Shown one piece after another: positions 23,999 through 32,674 of a DNA stretch of 33,935 nt. The notes beneath the pieces are model-generated. The model worked only from the letters and a program-made list of their open reading frames with translations. It did not search any database and had not been told where the DNA came from. Both the position numbers and the translations under genes were made by a program. Origin of the DNA: Leucobacter sp. G161. Lineage in GTDB: Bacteria; Actinomycetota; Actinomycetes; Actinomycetales; Microbacteriaceae. The stretch lies in assembly GCF_001482305.1 (NCBI RefSeq), contig NZ_LOHP01000066.1:1-33935 (forward strand). Direction: 5' to 3'. The first letter of the stretch is position 1. Every line of letters begins with the position of its first letter.

Positions 23999-24682
23999 TT
24001 GCTCTACTGGATCTTTAAACACCTGATCGTCGGGCCATTCCTCAAAGCGGTATACCGGCCGTGGGTGGAGGGAGCCGAGAACATTCCGGCAACTGGCCCC
24101 GTAATTCTTGTTGGGAACCACCTATCGGTTATCGACTCGTTTTTCCTGCCGGTGATGATCGAACGCCGCGTCTACTTCCTCGCGAAAAGCGAATATTTCA
24201 GCGGGAAGGGCCTCAAAGGTTGGCTCGTCAAGACGTTCATGCTTGCGGTCGGACAGCTGCCCATTGATCGCTCAGGCGGTAAAGCGTCTGAGGCGTCCTT
24301 GAACACCGCGCTGAGCGTGCTGGATCGCGGCGACGTGCTCGGGATCTACCCCGAGGGCACTCGCAGCCCCGACGCTCGGCTGTACCGCGGTCGCACCGGC
24401 GTCGCCAGGATGGTGCTCGAGTCGGGCGTGCCGGTCGTCCCCGTGGTGATGATCGATACCGAAAAGGCGATGCCGATCGGAGCGAAGTTCCCTCGCATCC
24501 GGCGCATCGGCACGGTCATCGGCGCCCCGCTTGATTTCAGTCGCTTCGAAGGAATGAGCGCGGATCGCTTCGTCTTGCGCAGCGTGACCGACGAGATCAC
24601 GCTCGCGATTCAGGAGCTCAGCGGCCAGGAATACGTGGACGTGTATGCCTCGAGCGTGAGGCAGCGCACCGACGCCGTGTGA
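23999..24682 (+). CDS. 1-acyl-sn-glycerol-3-phosphate acyltransferase (PlsC family)
   Basis: Membrane-associated acyltransferase that esterifies lysophosphatidic acid in phospholipid synthesis. The catalytic HX4D motif is NHLSVIDSFF (H41, D46 from the TTG start), and the glycerol-phosphate binding motif YPEGTRS includes E119-R122. The N-terminus FKHLIVGPFLKAVYRPW resembles related actinobacterial proteins. TTG 23999 (227 aa) is preferred because GAAGGGA lies about 11 bases upstream and a -10-like TATTCT precedes it; ATG 23939 would give 247 aa with an unusual leader, and cannot be excluded. The gene lies near the FadD15-like and aroG genes, as in mycobacteria. Confidence 0.9.
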   Translation: MLYWIFKHLIVGPFLKAVYRPWVEGAENIPATGPVILVGNHLSVIDSFFLPVMIERRVYFLAKSEYFSGKGLKGWLVKTFMLAVGQLPIDRSGGKASEASLNTALSVLDRGDVLGIYPEGTRSPDARLYRGRTGVARMVLESGVPVVPVVMIDTEKAMPIGAKFPRIRRIGTVIGAPLDFSRFEGMSADRFVLRSVTDEITLAIQELSGQEYVDVYASSVRQRTDAV

Positions 24683-24734
24683 CCGTTCGCTACGGGCATC
24701 CCGAGCAAACACGCGGGGCACATGCGGTGTTGGG

Positions 24735-24766
24735 TAGTCTGGTGTGGGGCCGTCAAAAGGGACGGC
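24735..24766 (+). promoter_or_regulatory. Candidate promoter and short leader hairpin of aroG
   Basis: TAGTCT at 24735-24740 fits a -10. A small perfect hairpin, GCCGTC (24749-24754) with GACGGC (24761-24766), follows in the presumed leader. No leader peptide rich in aromatic residues and no terminator are visible, so attenuation is not supported. Confidence 0.35.
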
Positions 24767-24785
24767 ACGATGAGACACACACGGG

Positions 24786-26174
24786 ATGGCCATGAACGCA
24801 GCAAGCGTAGAGACCCTGACGGCACAGCAGACCTTCGAGCAGCTCGACACGTATCGCGCGCTCGAGGCGAAGCAGCAGCCCAGTTGGCCCGACGCAGCTG
24901 CGCTTGAGGTCGCGAAACAGGAGCTGTCCACCCAGCCGCCGCTCGTGTTTGCGGGCGAGGTTGACCAGCTCCGCGAGCGGCTCGCTGCCGCGGCGCGCGG
25001 TGAGGCTTTTCTGCTCCAGGGCGGCGACGGCGCTGAGACGTTTGAAGCGGCCACGGCCGACAAGATCCGCGACCGCGTGAAGACGCTGCTGCAGATGGCC
25101 GTCGTGCTCACGTACGGTGCGTCGATGCCGGTGATCAAGGTGGGCCGGATGGCCGGCCAGTTTGCCAAGCCGCGCTCGAGCAACGAGGAGACCCGTGAGG
25201 GTGTCACGCTGCCCGCATACCGCGGAGACCTCGTCAACGGCTACGACTTCACAGAGGCATCGCGCACCGCTGAGCCGAGCCGACTAGTGCGGGGCTACCA
25301 CGTCTCCGCATCGACGCTGAACCTCATTCGTGCGTTCACGCAAGGGGGGATGGCAGATCTGCGCCAGGTGAACTCCTGGAACCAGGGCTTCGTGTCGAAC
25401 CCCGCGAACCAGCGGTACGAGGCGCTCGCGACGGAAATAGACCGCGCACTGCGGTTCATGGATGCGTGCGGCGTCGACCACACCGCGCTCACCCAGACCG
25501 AGTTCTACGTCAGCCACGAGGCGCTGCTGCTCGACTACGAGCGGCCGCTCGCGCGGATCGATTCGCGCACGGGCGAGCTCTACGGCACCTCCGGACACAT
25601 GCTCTGGATCGGCGAGCGCACCCGCGACATCGACGGCGCGCACGTTGACTACCTGTCGAAGCTCCGCAACCCGATTGGCGTGAAGCTCGGTCCGACCGCA
25701 ACCACGGATGACGCGATGCGCCTCATCGACAAGCTCGATCCCGAGCGCGAGCCGGGCCGCATTACCTTCATCACTCGAATGGGTGCCGAGAAGATCCGCG
25801 ACGTGCTGCCCGCGCTGCTCGAGGGCGTGCGCGACGCTGGCGCCCAGCCGCTGTGGGTCACCGACCCGATGCACGGCAACGGCATCACGACCGCGAACGG
25901 CTTCAAGACGCGCCGCTTCAACGACGTGATGGACGAGCTGCTCGGCTTCTTCGAGGCGCACCGCGAGGTCGGCACCTACCCGGGCGGCATCCACGTCGAG
26001 CTCACCGGCGACGACGTCACCGAGTGCCTCGGCGGCTCGGAGAACATCGACGAGGAAGCGCTCGAGCAGCGCTACGAGTCGGTATGCGATCCACGACTGA
26101 ACCACATGCAGTCGCTGGAGCTCGCGTTCCAGGTTGCAGAGGAGCTCAAGCGCACGGTGGGCGTCGCACGCTAA
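24786..26174 (+). CDS. aroG: 3-deoxy-7-phosphoheptulonate synthase, class II
   Basis: First enzyme of the shikimate pathway, joining phosphoenolpyruvate and erythrose 4-phosphate to DAHP. The 462-aa length and sequence are those of the class II (plant-like, AroG of mycobacteria) family. Conserved parts include FLLQGGDGAETFEA, MPVIKVGRMAGQFAKPRSS, DLVNGYDFTEASRTAEPSRL, FYVSHEALLLDYE, LRNPIGVKLGPTA, WVTDPMHGNG and GGIHVELTGDDVTECLGG. The metal-binding Cys, His, Glu and Asp residues of the family lie in these segments. ATG 24786 or 24792 may be used; neither has an ideal ribosome site. It converges on the pknL-like kinase, as aroG does in mycobacteria. Confidence 0.96.
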   Translation: MAMNAASVETLTAQQTFEQLDTYRALEAKQQPSWPDAAALEVAKQELSTQPPLVFAGEVDQLRERLAAAARGEAFLLQGGDGAETFEAATADKIRDRVKTLLQMAVVLTYGASMPVIKVGRMAGQFAKPRSSNEETREGVTLPAYRGDLVNGYDFTEASRTAEPSRLVRGYHVSASTLNLIRAFTQGGMADLRQVNSWNQGFVSNPANQRYEALATEIDRALRFMDACGVDHTALTQTEFYVSHEALLLDYERPLARIDSRTGELYGTSGHMLWIGERTRDIDGAHVDYLSKLRNPIGVKLGPTATTDDAMRLIDKLDPEREPGRITFITRMGAEKIRDVLPALLEGVRDAGAQPLWVTDPMHGNGITTANGFKTRRFNDVMDELLGFFEAHREVGTYPGGIHVELTGDDVTECLGGSENIDEEALEQRYESVCDPRLNHMQSLELAFQVAEELKRTVGVAR

Positions 26175-26188
26175 ATCCAGAGTGAGGA

Positions 26189-26222
26189 ACGGGGGCGGGG
26201 CCAAATGGCCCCGCCCCCGTTT
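26189..26222. terminator. Bidirectional terminator between aroG and the kinase gene
   Basis: A perfect 14-bp GC-rich stem, ACGGGGGCGGGGCC (26189-26202) and its complement (26207-26220), with loop AAAT followed by TT. It separates two convergent genes. Confidence 0.85.
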
Positions 26223-26246
26223 CGTGCACCCAAGGTTGAATTGGGG

Positions 26247-28223
<1,977 letters not shown>

Positions 28224-28229
28224 GCGGAA

Positions 28230-28235
28230 AGTCTA
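28230..28235 (-). promoter_or_regulatory. -10 element of the kinase gene, leaderless arrangement
   Basis: TAGACT on the minus strand is followed by TTCCGC and then the GTG start. There is no ribosome site. Confidence 0.55.
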
Positions 28236-28282
28236 CGGAAGATTGCATGAGCGAGTCCTGCCGCGCGCCGTGTGCCCACGGA

Positions 28283-28311
28283 TTGCGCTTCGGGAATCTC
28301 GCTGGCAGAGT
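28283..28311 (+). promoter_or_regulatory. Candidate promoter of the Rv2175c-like gene
   Basis: TTGCGC (28283-28288) and CAGAGT (28306-28311) are 17 bases apart, and the latter ends 6 bases before GTG 28318. This is a weaker version of the leaderless layout seen at neighbouring genes. Confidence 0.35.
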
Positions 28312-28317
28312 TAAGGT

Positions 28318-28665
28318 GTGTCAGAAAACAGCGGACAAGAACGCACCTATTTCACCATCAACGAGGTTGCAGAGCGGTTGGAGCTCTCAGCCAGCAAGGT
28401 ACGCCGCCTGATCGAGGACCACCACCTCGGCGCCGTGCGTATCGACGGCTCGCTGCGCGTGCCGACCGAATTCCTGCAGGGCGACCAGCCGCTGCCGTCG
28501 CTTCGGGGAACACTGCTCGTGCTCATCGACGCCGGGTTCTCCGATGACGAGGCAATGGACTGGCTCTTCAGTGTGAGTGATGAGCTCGGGGAACGCCCGA
28601 TTGATTCGCTCGTCGACGGGCGCAAGAGCGCCGTGCGACGCGCAACGCAGTCGCTCGCCTTCTAA
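28318..28665 (+). CDS. Rv2175c-family DNA-binding protein
   Basis: A 115-aa winged-helix-like DNA-binding protein. In mycobacteria Rv2175c is the phosphorylation substrate of the adjacent kinase PknL, which lowers its DNA binding. Here the HTH region is YFTINEVAERLELSASKVRR and the following LIEDHHLGAVRIDG. The C-terminal family part is PSLRGTLLVLIDAGFSDDEA then MDWLFSVSDEL and VRRATQSLAF. Candidate phosphoacceptors near the N-terminus are T10 and T13 in ERTYFTINE. It starts at GTG 28318, divergent from the kinase gene over 94 bases. It ends at a very long hairpin. Confidence 0.88.
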   Translation: MSENSGQERTYFTINEVAERLELSASKVRRLIEDHHLGAVRIDGSLRVPTEFLQGDQPLPSLRGTLLVLIDAGFSDDEAMDWLFSVSDELGERPIDSLVDGRKSAVRRATQSLAF

Positions 28666-28706
28666 CGCTTCACTTTGCGCTGCCATTGCCCGCTGGGCTG
28701 GCGGTG

Positions 28707-28756
28707 AACGCATAACGGCGCGGACACTGAAATCAGTGTCCGCGCCGTTATGCGTT
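28707..28756. terminator. 24-bp perfect inverted repeat between convergent genes
   Basis: The 24 bases at 28707-28730 (starting AACGCATAACGGCGCGG) are perfectly complementary to 28733-28756, with only AA between. It lies between the Rv2175c-like gene and idsA, which converge, so a bidirectional terminator is likely. The stem is about twice as long as the other terminators of the window and lacks a T tract beyond TTGG. Confidence 0.75.
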
Positions 28757-28784
28757 GGTCACGCGAGGCTGCGTGCCGAGGAGA

Positions 28785-29885
28785 TTATGACGTGCGCTGT
28801 GCCGCACGCTCCGCGAGTGCGGTGAGTCGCGTAACGGCCCCGGCATCGAGCGCTGCCTCCGAGATTGCCTGGTGGGCGCGGGCGATATTGCGGCTAATCA
28901 TTTCCTCGACCTGCTGTTCGGCGCCGCTACTGCGCATGGTGCGCTGCAGCATAGTCACCTGCTCCTTGTCGAGGGGGGTGCCGAGGAGGTCATCGAAAAT
29001 GCGTCGCTGGGTGTTCGGCAGCGCCTCGCGGGCGAGGGTGACGAGAATGGTGCGCTTGCCCTCGACGAGGTCATCGCCGCTGGGCTTGCCAGTGATGTCC
29101 TCGTCCCCGAACACGCCGAGGAGGTCGTCACGGAGTTGGAAGGCGACCCCGACGGGCAAACCGAAACCTGCGAGTGCCTCCTCCTGCTCGCGGCTCGCCC
29201 CGGCGAGGGCAGCGCCGATGAGCAGCGGGGCTTCGACACTGTACTTTGCCGACTTGTACACGAGGACGCGGGTTGAGCGATCGAGCTGCTCCGCGTGCTC
29301 GGCGAAGCCGCCGCGCTGCTCCTCGAGTACGTCGAGGTACTGGCCGACTGCGACCTCGCTACGCATGCGATTGAAGTGCGCGCGCGTAGCCCGGGCGGCA
29401 TCGCGGTTCTGCGCGGCGTCGCAGGCGTTCGACATGAGTTCGTCGGCCCACGACTGCAGGAGATCACCGAGCAGGATCGCGCTCGATGTGCCGAAGTGGT
29501 CGGGAGTGTCGCGGTACCCGTGCTGCTCGTGGAGCGCGGCAAACGTCCGGTGCACCGACGGGCGGCCGCGTCGCGTGTCCGAGCGGTCGATGACGTCATC
29601 GTGGATCAGGGCTGCGGCGTGAAAGAGCTCGAGCGCACAGGCGGCATCGAGGAGCGCTCCAAACTCTGCGTCGACCGGGGCATTGATATCAAGCGGTCGG
29701 ATCGCGCGGTAGCCGTGCACGGCGAAGAGCGCCCGGAAGCGTTTCCCGCCGGTGAGGAAGCTCGCGGCCTCGTCAAGCAGGGGTGCCGCGTCGGGCCCCA
29801 AAGGTTCCAGATCGGCGCGATGCGCGTCGATGGTGTCGTGTAGTCGCTCCTGTATAAGGCCTGCGAGTCTCGTCGTTTCGTCCAC
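28785..29885 (-). CDS. Polyprenyl diphosphate synthase (IdsA type)
   Basis: Trans-prenyltransferase building geranylgeranyl (or similar) diphosphate from isopentenyl diphosphate. The 366-aa protein shows LTGGKRFR (45-51), the first aspartate-rich motif DDVIDRSDTRRGRPSVH (96-112), the GDLLQSWADEL region, and the second motif at 253-257, DDLLG, continuing GVFGDEDITGKPSGDDLVEG and KRT. The DDLLG form is usual for actinobacterial IdsA proteins. Chain length cannot be fixed from sequence. GTG 29885 is 6 bases after TAGGCT with no ribosome site, consistent with a leaderless transcript. Position between the Rv2175c-like and DUF3040 genes matches mycobacterial idsA2. Confidence 0.92.
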   Translation of the reverse strand: MDETTRLAGLIQERLHDTIDAHRADLEPLGPDAAPLLDEAASFLTGGKRFRALFAVHGYRAIRPLDINAPVDAEFGALLDAACALELFHAAALIHDDVIDRSDTRRGRPSVHRTFAALHEQHGYRDTPDHFGTSSAILLGDLLQSWADELMSNACDAAQNRDAARATRAHFNRMRSEVAVGQYLDVLEEQRGGFAEHAEQLDRSTRVLVYKSAKYSVEAPLLIGAALAGASREQEEALAGFGLPVGVAFQLRDDLLGVFGDEDITGKPSGDDLVEGKRTILVTLAREALPNTQRRIFDDLLGTPLDKEQVTMLQRTMRSSGAEQQVEEMISRNIARAHQAISEAALDAGAVTRLTALAERAAQRTS

Positions 29886-29891
29886 CCGACT

Positions 29892-29897
29892 AGCCTA
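29892..29897 (-). promoter_or_regulatory. -10 element of the prenyl synthase gene, leaderless arrangement
   Basis: TAGGCT on the minus strand, then AGTCGG, then the GTG start at 29885. Confidence 0.5.
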
Positions 29898-29914
29898 TCC
29901 GGCAGCCGTAGCCG

Positions 29915-29920
29915 TAAACT
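29915..29920 (+). promoter_or_regulatory. Candidate -10 of the DUF3040 gene
   Basis: TAAACT fits TANNNT and is identical to the hexamer upstream of mrpA. It leaves a leader of about 30 bases containing GAAGGGGG before ATG 29958. Confidence 0.4.
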
Positions 29921-29957
29921 GGTAGGAAAGACTTTTCTAGAGGGTGAAGGGGGCATC

Positions 29958-30326
29958 ATGGCGCTGTCAGAACACGAACAGCGGCTGCTCGACGAGATGG
30001 AGCGCAGGCTTTATCAGAGCGAGGCCGACTTGCTTCCTGCGTCGTCGGGCGTTCCGCGTCGGTTCAACTATCGGTCGCTCGTGCTGGGCACGCTGTTGGC
30101 GCTCGCCGGCATCGGTCTGCTCATCGGTGGCGCCGCGATGCAGCAGCTGTGGCTGGGGCTTCTCGGGTTCGTCGCGATGCTCGGAGGGGTGTTGGTGATG
30201 TTTTCCAAGCGCACCGAGGTCGAGCCGGAGCAGTTCGCCTCGAGCGCACGCCAGCAGGCAGAATCAAAGGAATCTCTCTCTGACCGCATGGAGCGTCGCT
30301 GGGATGAGCGGATGGGCGGCCAGTAG
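29958..30326 (+). CDS. DUF3040 membrane protein
   Basis: A 122-aa protein of the actinobacterial DUF3040 family, function unknown. The hallmark N-terminus MALSEHEQRLLDEMERRLYQ is followed by two hydrophobic helices (SLVLGTLLALAGIGLLIGGA, about 40-60, and LWLGLLGFVAMLGGVLVMF, about 64-82) and a charged C-terminal tail (SLSDRMERRWDERM). In mycobacteria a family member (Rv2169c) sits just upstream of the mraZ cluster, as here. ATG 29958 has a purine-rich ribosome site, GAAGGGGG. A strong terminator follows, so it is transcribed separately from mraZ. Confidence 0.9.
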   Translation: MALSEHEQRLLDEMERRLYQSEADLLPASSGVPRRFNYRSLVLGTLLALAGIGLLIGGAAMQQLWLGLLGFVAMLGGVLVMFSKRTEVEPEQFASSARQQAESKESLSDRMERRWDERMGGQ

Positions 30327-30367
30327 TCGCATGAGCGTCTAGACGCACCACCCCACTTTCCTCCCCA

Positions 30368-30400
30368 ACGGGTCGCAGCTTTGGCTGTGGCCCGTTTTTT
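30368..30400 (+). terminator. Rho-independent terminator of the DUF3040 gene
   Basis: ACGGGTCGCAGC (30368-30379) pairs with GCTGTGGCCCGT (30384-30395) using two G-T pairs, followed by a run of T (30395-30400). It is the most classical terminator in the window. The 314-bp gap between DUF3040 and mraZ holds this and the two repeat clusters below. Confidence 0.85.
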
Positions 30401-30507
30401 CATGCCCAAAACCGGCTGATTGCATGCCCGCTCGCCCGCCAATCTCCCAGTCTCAGCGCGATATCGATCCTCGACGCCCCCAAATTCCCTTGATTCTTGT
30501 GATTTGC

Positions 30508-30523
30508 CTCCACTTTACTCCAC
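30508..30523 (-). promoter_or_regulatory. Upstream inverted MraZ-type repeats
   Basis: CTCCAC occurs at 30508-30513 and 30518-30523, i.e. GTGGAG twice with a 10-bp period on the minus strand. The same hexamer and spacing recur in the opposite orientation next to mraZ, about 60 bp downstream. Confidence 0.55.
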
Positions 30524-30583
30524 GTGTTTTTGTAAGGCATCTCGGGTCCATATCGCGAAAAAGTCAACTGCTTTGCGTGATTA

Positions 30584-30609
30584 GTGGAGGAAAGTGGAGT
30601 ACCGTGGGA
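30584..30609 (+). promoter_or_regulatory. MraZ-binding direct repeats upstream of mraZ
   Basis: GTGGAG (30584), GTGGAG (30594) and GTGGGA (30604) occur with an exact 10-bp period. MraZ represses its own cluster in E. coli by binding TGGGN repeats with this period. A fourth in-phase match, GTGGAC (30634), overlaps the space just before the mraZ start. Autoregulation is inferred. Confidence 0.7.
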
Positions 30610-30640
30610 GAAACGTAACGGCTGAGGAGGGGAGTGGACC

Positions 30641-31072
30641 ATGTTTCTTGGCACGTTCACTCCGCGCCTGGACGATAAAGGCAGGCTGATCCTCCCCGCG
30701 AAATTCCGTGATGAGCTCTCCGACGGGCTCGTGATCACCCGCGGACAGGAGCGCTGCCTGTACGTCTTCAGCGAGAGCGAATTCGAGTCGATGCACGAGC
30801 GTGTACGGCAAGCGCCGCTCACCTCGAAGCAGGCCCGCGACTATCTCCGCGTTTTTCTCTCAGGAGCACACCCTGAGACCCCGGATAAGCAACACCGTGT
30901 GACGGTGCCACAGGGCCTGCGCGACTACGCCGGGCTCGACCGCGAACTCGCCGTCATCGGCGCCGGCTCGCGGGCCGAAATCTGGGACGCAGCAGCTTGG
31001 GAGACCTACCTGACCGAACAGGAATCCGTCTTCTCCGATATCGAAGAGGAGGTGATTCCCGGCATGTTCTAG
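30641..31072 (+). CDS. mraZ: Transcriptional regulator MraZ
   Basis: DNA-binding protein with two AbrB-like MraZ domains that forms a ring and represses the division and cell wall cluster. The 143-aa length is typical. The N-terminus [20 protein letters not shown], the mid part [15 protein letters not shown], and the second repeat with [20 protein letters not shown] (a second DxxxR motif) identify it. ATG 30641 follows GAGGAGGGGA at good distance. It opens the cluster mraZ-rsmH-ftsL-ftsI and has GTGG repeats upstream. Confidence 0.96.
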   Translation: MFLGTFTPRLDDKGRLILPAKFRDELSDGLVITRGQERCLYVFSESEFESMHERVRQAPLTSKQARDYLRVFLSGAHPETPDKQHRVTVPQGLRDYAGLDRELAVIGAGSRAEIWDAAAWETYLTEQESVFSDIEEEVIPGMF

Positions 31073-31084
31073 CCGGGAACACAC

Positions 31085-32056
31085 ATGGACGAAACCACCC
31101 CACGAAACCCCGCCGAGCTGCACACCTCGGTCATGCTCGACCGCTGCGTCGAGCTCCTCGCGCCAGGAGCCGAGCGAGCGGGCGCCGTCGTCATCGACGC
31201 GACCCTTGGCATGGGCGGGCACACCGAGGCGCTGCTTGAGCGCTTCCCCGGGCTCACCGTGATCGGGCTCGACCGCGATACCGAAGCGCTCGAACTGGCC
31301 GGCGCTCGCCTCGCACGCTTCGGCGACCGGTTCGTGCCGGTGCACGCGGTGTACGACGAGATTGATCGGGCGCTGAGCGAGGCCGGCGCGTCGGGCATCG
31401 ACGGCGCACTGTTCGACCTCGGGGTCTCATCGCTGCAGCTGGACGACGCCGATCGCGGCTTCGCATACGCACAGGACGCGCCGCTCGACATGCGGATGGA
31501 CCAGACCAGCGGGCGCACCGCGGCAGAGATTCTTGCGGAGGAACCCGAGGGGCGTCTCCGTGAGCTCTTCGAACGCTACGGCGACGAACCGCTTGCGGGG
31601 CGATACGCGCGCGCCATCATCGCCGCGCGGAAGATCGCGCCGCTGGTTCGCTCGAGCCAGCTCGTCGACGTGCTGCAGGAAGCGACACCGGCAGCGGTGC
31701 TCGGCAAGCGGCACCCGGCCAAGCGCGTGTTTCAGGCGCTGCGCATCGAGGTGAACGGTGAGCTCGCGACGCTCGAACGGGCAATCCCCGCCGCGATCGA
31801 CCGCTTGAACCTCGGCGGGCGCCTCGTCGTGATGTCGTACCAGTCGCTCGAGGACCGCATCGTCAAGCGGGCGATTCAGGCGAGAAGTCGCTCGACGGCG
31901 CCCCCCGGCCTGCCGATCGAGCTCCCCGAGCACCGGCCCGAGCTCCGCATCCTCACCAAGGGCGCGGAACAGGCAAGCGAAGCAGAGCGCGCGGCCAACC
32001 CGCGCGCCATCCCAGCACGACTCCGTGCGGCTGAACGAGTAAGGGAAGTGTCATGA
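31085..32056 (+). CDS. rsmH: 16S rRNA (cytosine1402-N4)-methyltransferase
   Basis: SAM-dependent methyltransferase (MraW/RsmH) that modifies C1402 in the 16S rRNA decoding region. The 323-aa sequence has HTSVMLDRCVELLAPG at the N-terminus, the SAM-binding VVIDATLGMGGHTEALLERF, FDLGVSSLQLDDADRGFAYA, and DMRMDQTSG. The C-terminal stretch ATLERAIPAAIDRLNLGGRL, then VVMSYQSLEDRIVKRA, is typical of the family. ATG 31085 lies 12 bases after mraZ with a weak ribosome site. The stop overlaps the next start as ATGA. Confidence 0.96.
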   Translation: MDETTPRNPAELHTSVMLDRCVELLAPGAERAGAVVIDATLGMGGHTEALLERFPGLTVIGLDRDTEALELAGARLARFGDRFVPVHAVYDEIDRALSEAGASGIDGALFDLGVSSLQLDDADRGFAYAQDAPLDMRMDQTSGRTAAEILAEEPEGRLRELFERYGDEPLAGRYARAIIAARKIAPLVRSSQLVDVLQEATPAAVLGKRHPAKRVFQALRIEVNGELATLERAIPAAIDRLNLGGRLVVMSYQSLEDRIVKRAIQARSRSTAPPGLPIELPEHRPELRILTKGAEQASEAERAANPRAIPARLRAAERVREVS

Positions 32057-32640
32057 ACGCAACAGTTCCCGTGGAAGTGGATCCGATCCACCTCTTCGGC
32101 GCAGCAGCGCCGCAGCCCGAGACGCCGCGTGAGCGCGCGGATCGCCTGCGGCCGGTTCCCACCCCGGCACCCAGGCAGCGCAAGAGCCCAGTGCTCGGCG
32201 CGGTCATTGCGGTCGGCGTGATCCTCGGTATCTTCGCCGCGCAGCTCGCGCTGAGCATTCTCGTCTCCCAGGGCGCATACGAGAGTCGGGCGCTGTCGAT
32301 CGAGGAACGGGATCTGGGGCGTGTTGAACGGGTGCTGTCGCAAAACCTCGACAAGCTGGCGTCGCCACAGAATCTCGTGGTGAATGCTGGGGCGCTCGGC
32401 ATGGTGCAGAACGTTGCGCCGGCGACGATGCGCCTGAGCGATGGCTCGATCCAGGGCTCGCTCGAGTCAGCGACCCGCGATGCGAGCGAGAACCTCGTGC
32501 CGAACGCACAACTTGAGAACCTGCCGGTGATCGACGCGAAGGGGCTGCTGTCGGAGCGCAACGCGCAGTCAGCTCCCGCAATTGATGCTGCTGCGGCCGT
32601 ACCATGGCAGGGCAAGCTTCCAGCACCAGAAACCCACTAG
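32053..32640 (+). CDS. FtsL-like division protein
   Basis: Single-pass membrane protein of 195 aa in the ftsL position between rsmH and ftsI. A Pro-rich cytoplasmic part (1-45) precedes one helix (about 46-71, VIAVGVILGIFAAQLALSIL). An extracytoplasmic segment with heptad-like spacing follows (ALSIEERDLGRVERVLSQNL), then the short SPQNLVVNAGALGMV, which is common in actinobacterial FtsL-like proteins. Sequence identity in this family is low, so the assignment rests on topology and context. In other bacteria FtsL works with FtsB/FtsQ to activate septal peptidoglycan synthesis. Confidence 0.85.
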   Translation: MNATVPVEVDPIHLFGAAAPQPETPRERADRLRPVPTPAPRQRKSPVLGAVIAVGVILGIFAAQLALSILVSQGAYESRALSIEERDLGRVERVLSQNLDKLASPQNLVVNAGALGMVQNVAPATMRLSDGSIQGSLESATRDASENLVPNAQLENLPVIDAKGLLSERNAQSAPAIDAAAAVPWQGKLPAPETH

Positions 32641-32674
32641 CCGACGGCGTCGGCGCGCAAAAGGAGACGATCGA

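Noticed and set aside
24749..24785. Attenuator or leader peptide for aroG
   Set aside because: The hairpin has only 6 bp, no T tract follows, and no short frame rich in Phe, Tyr or Trp was found.
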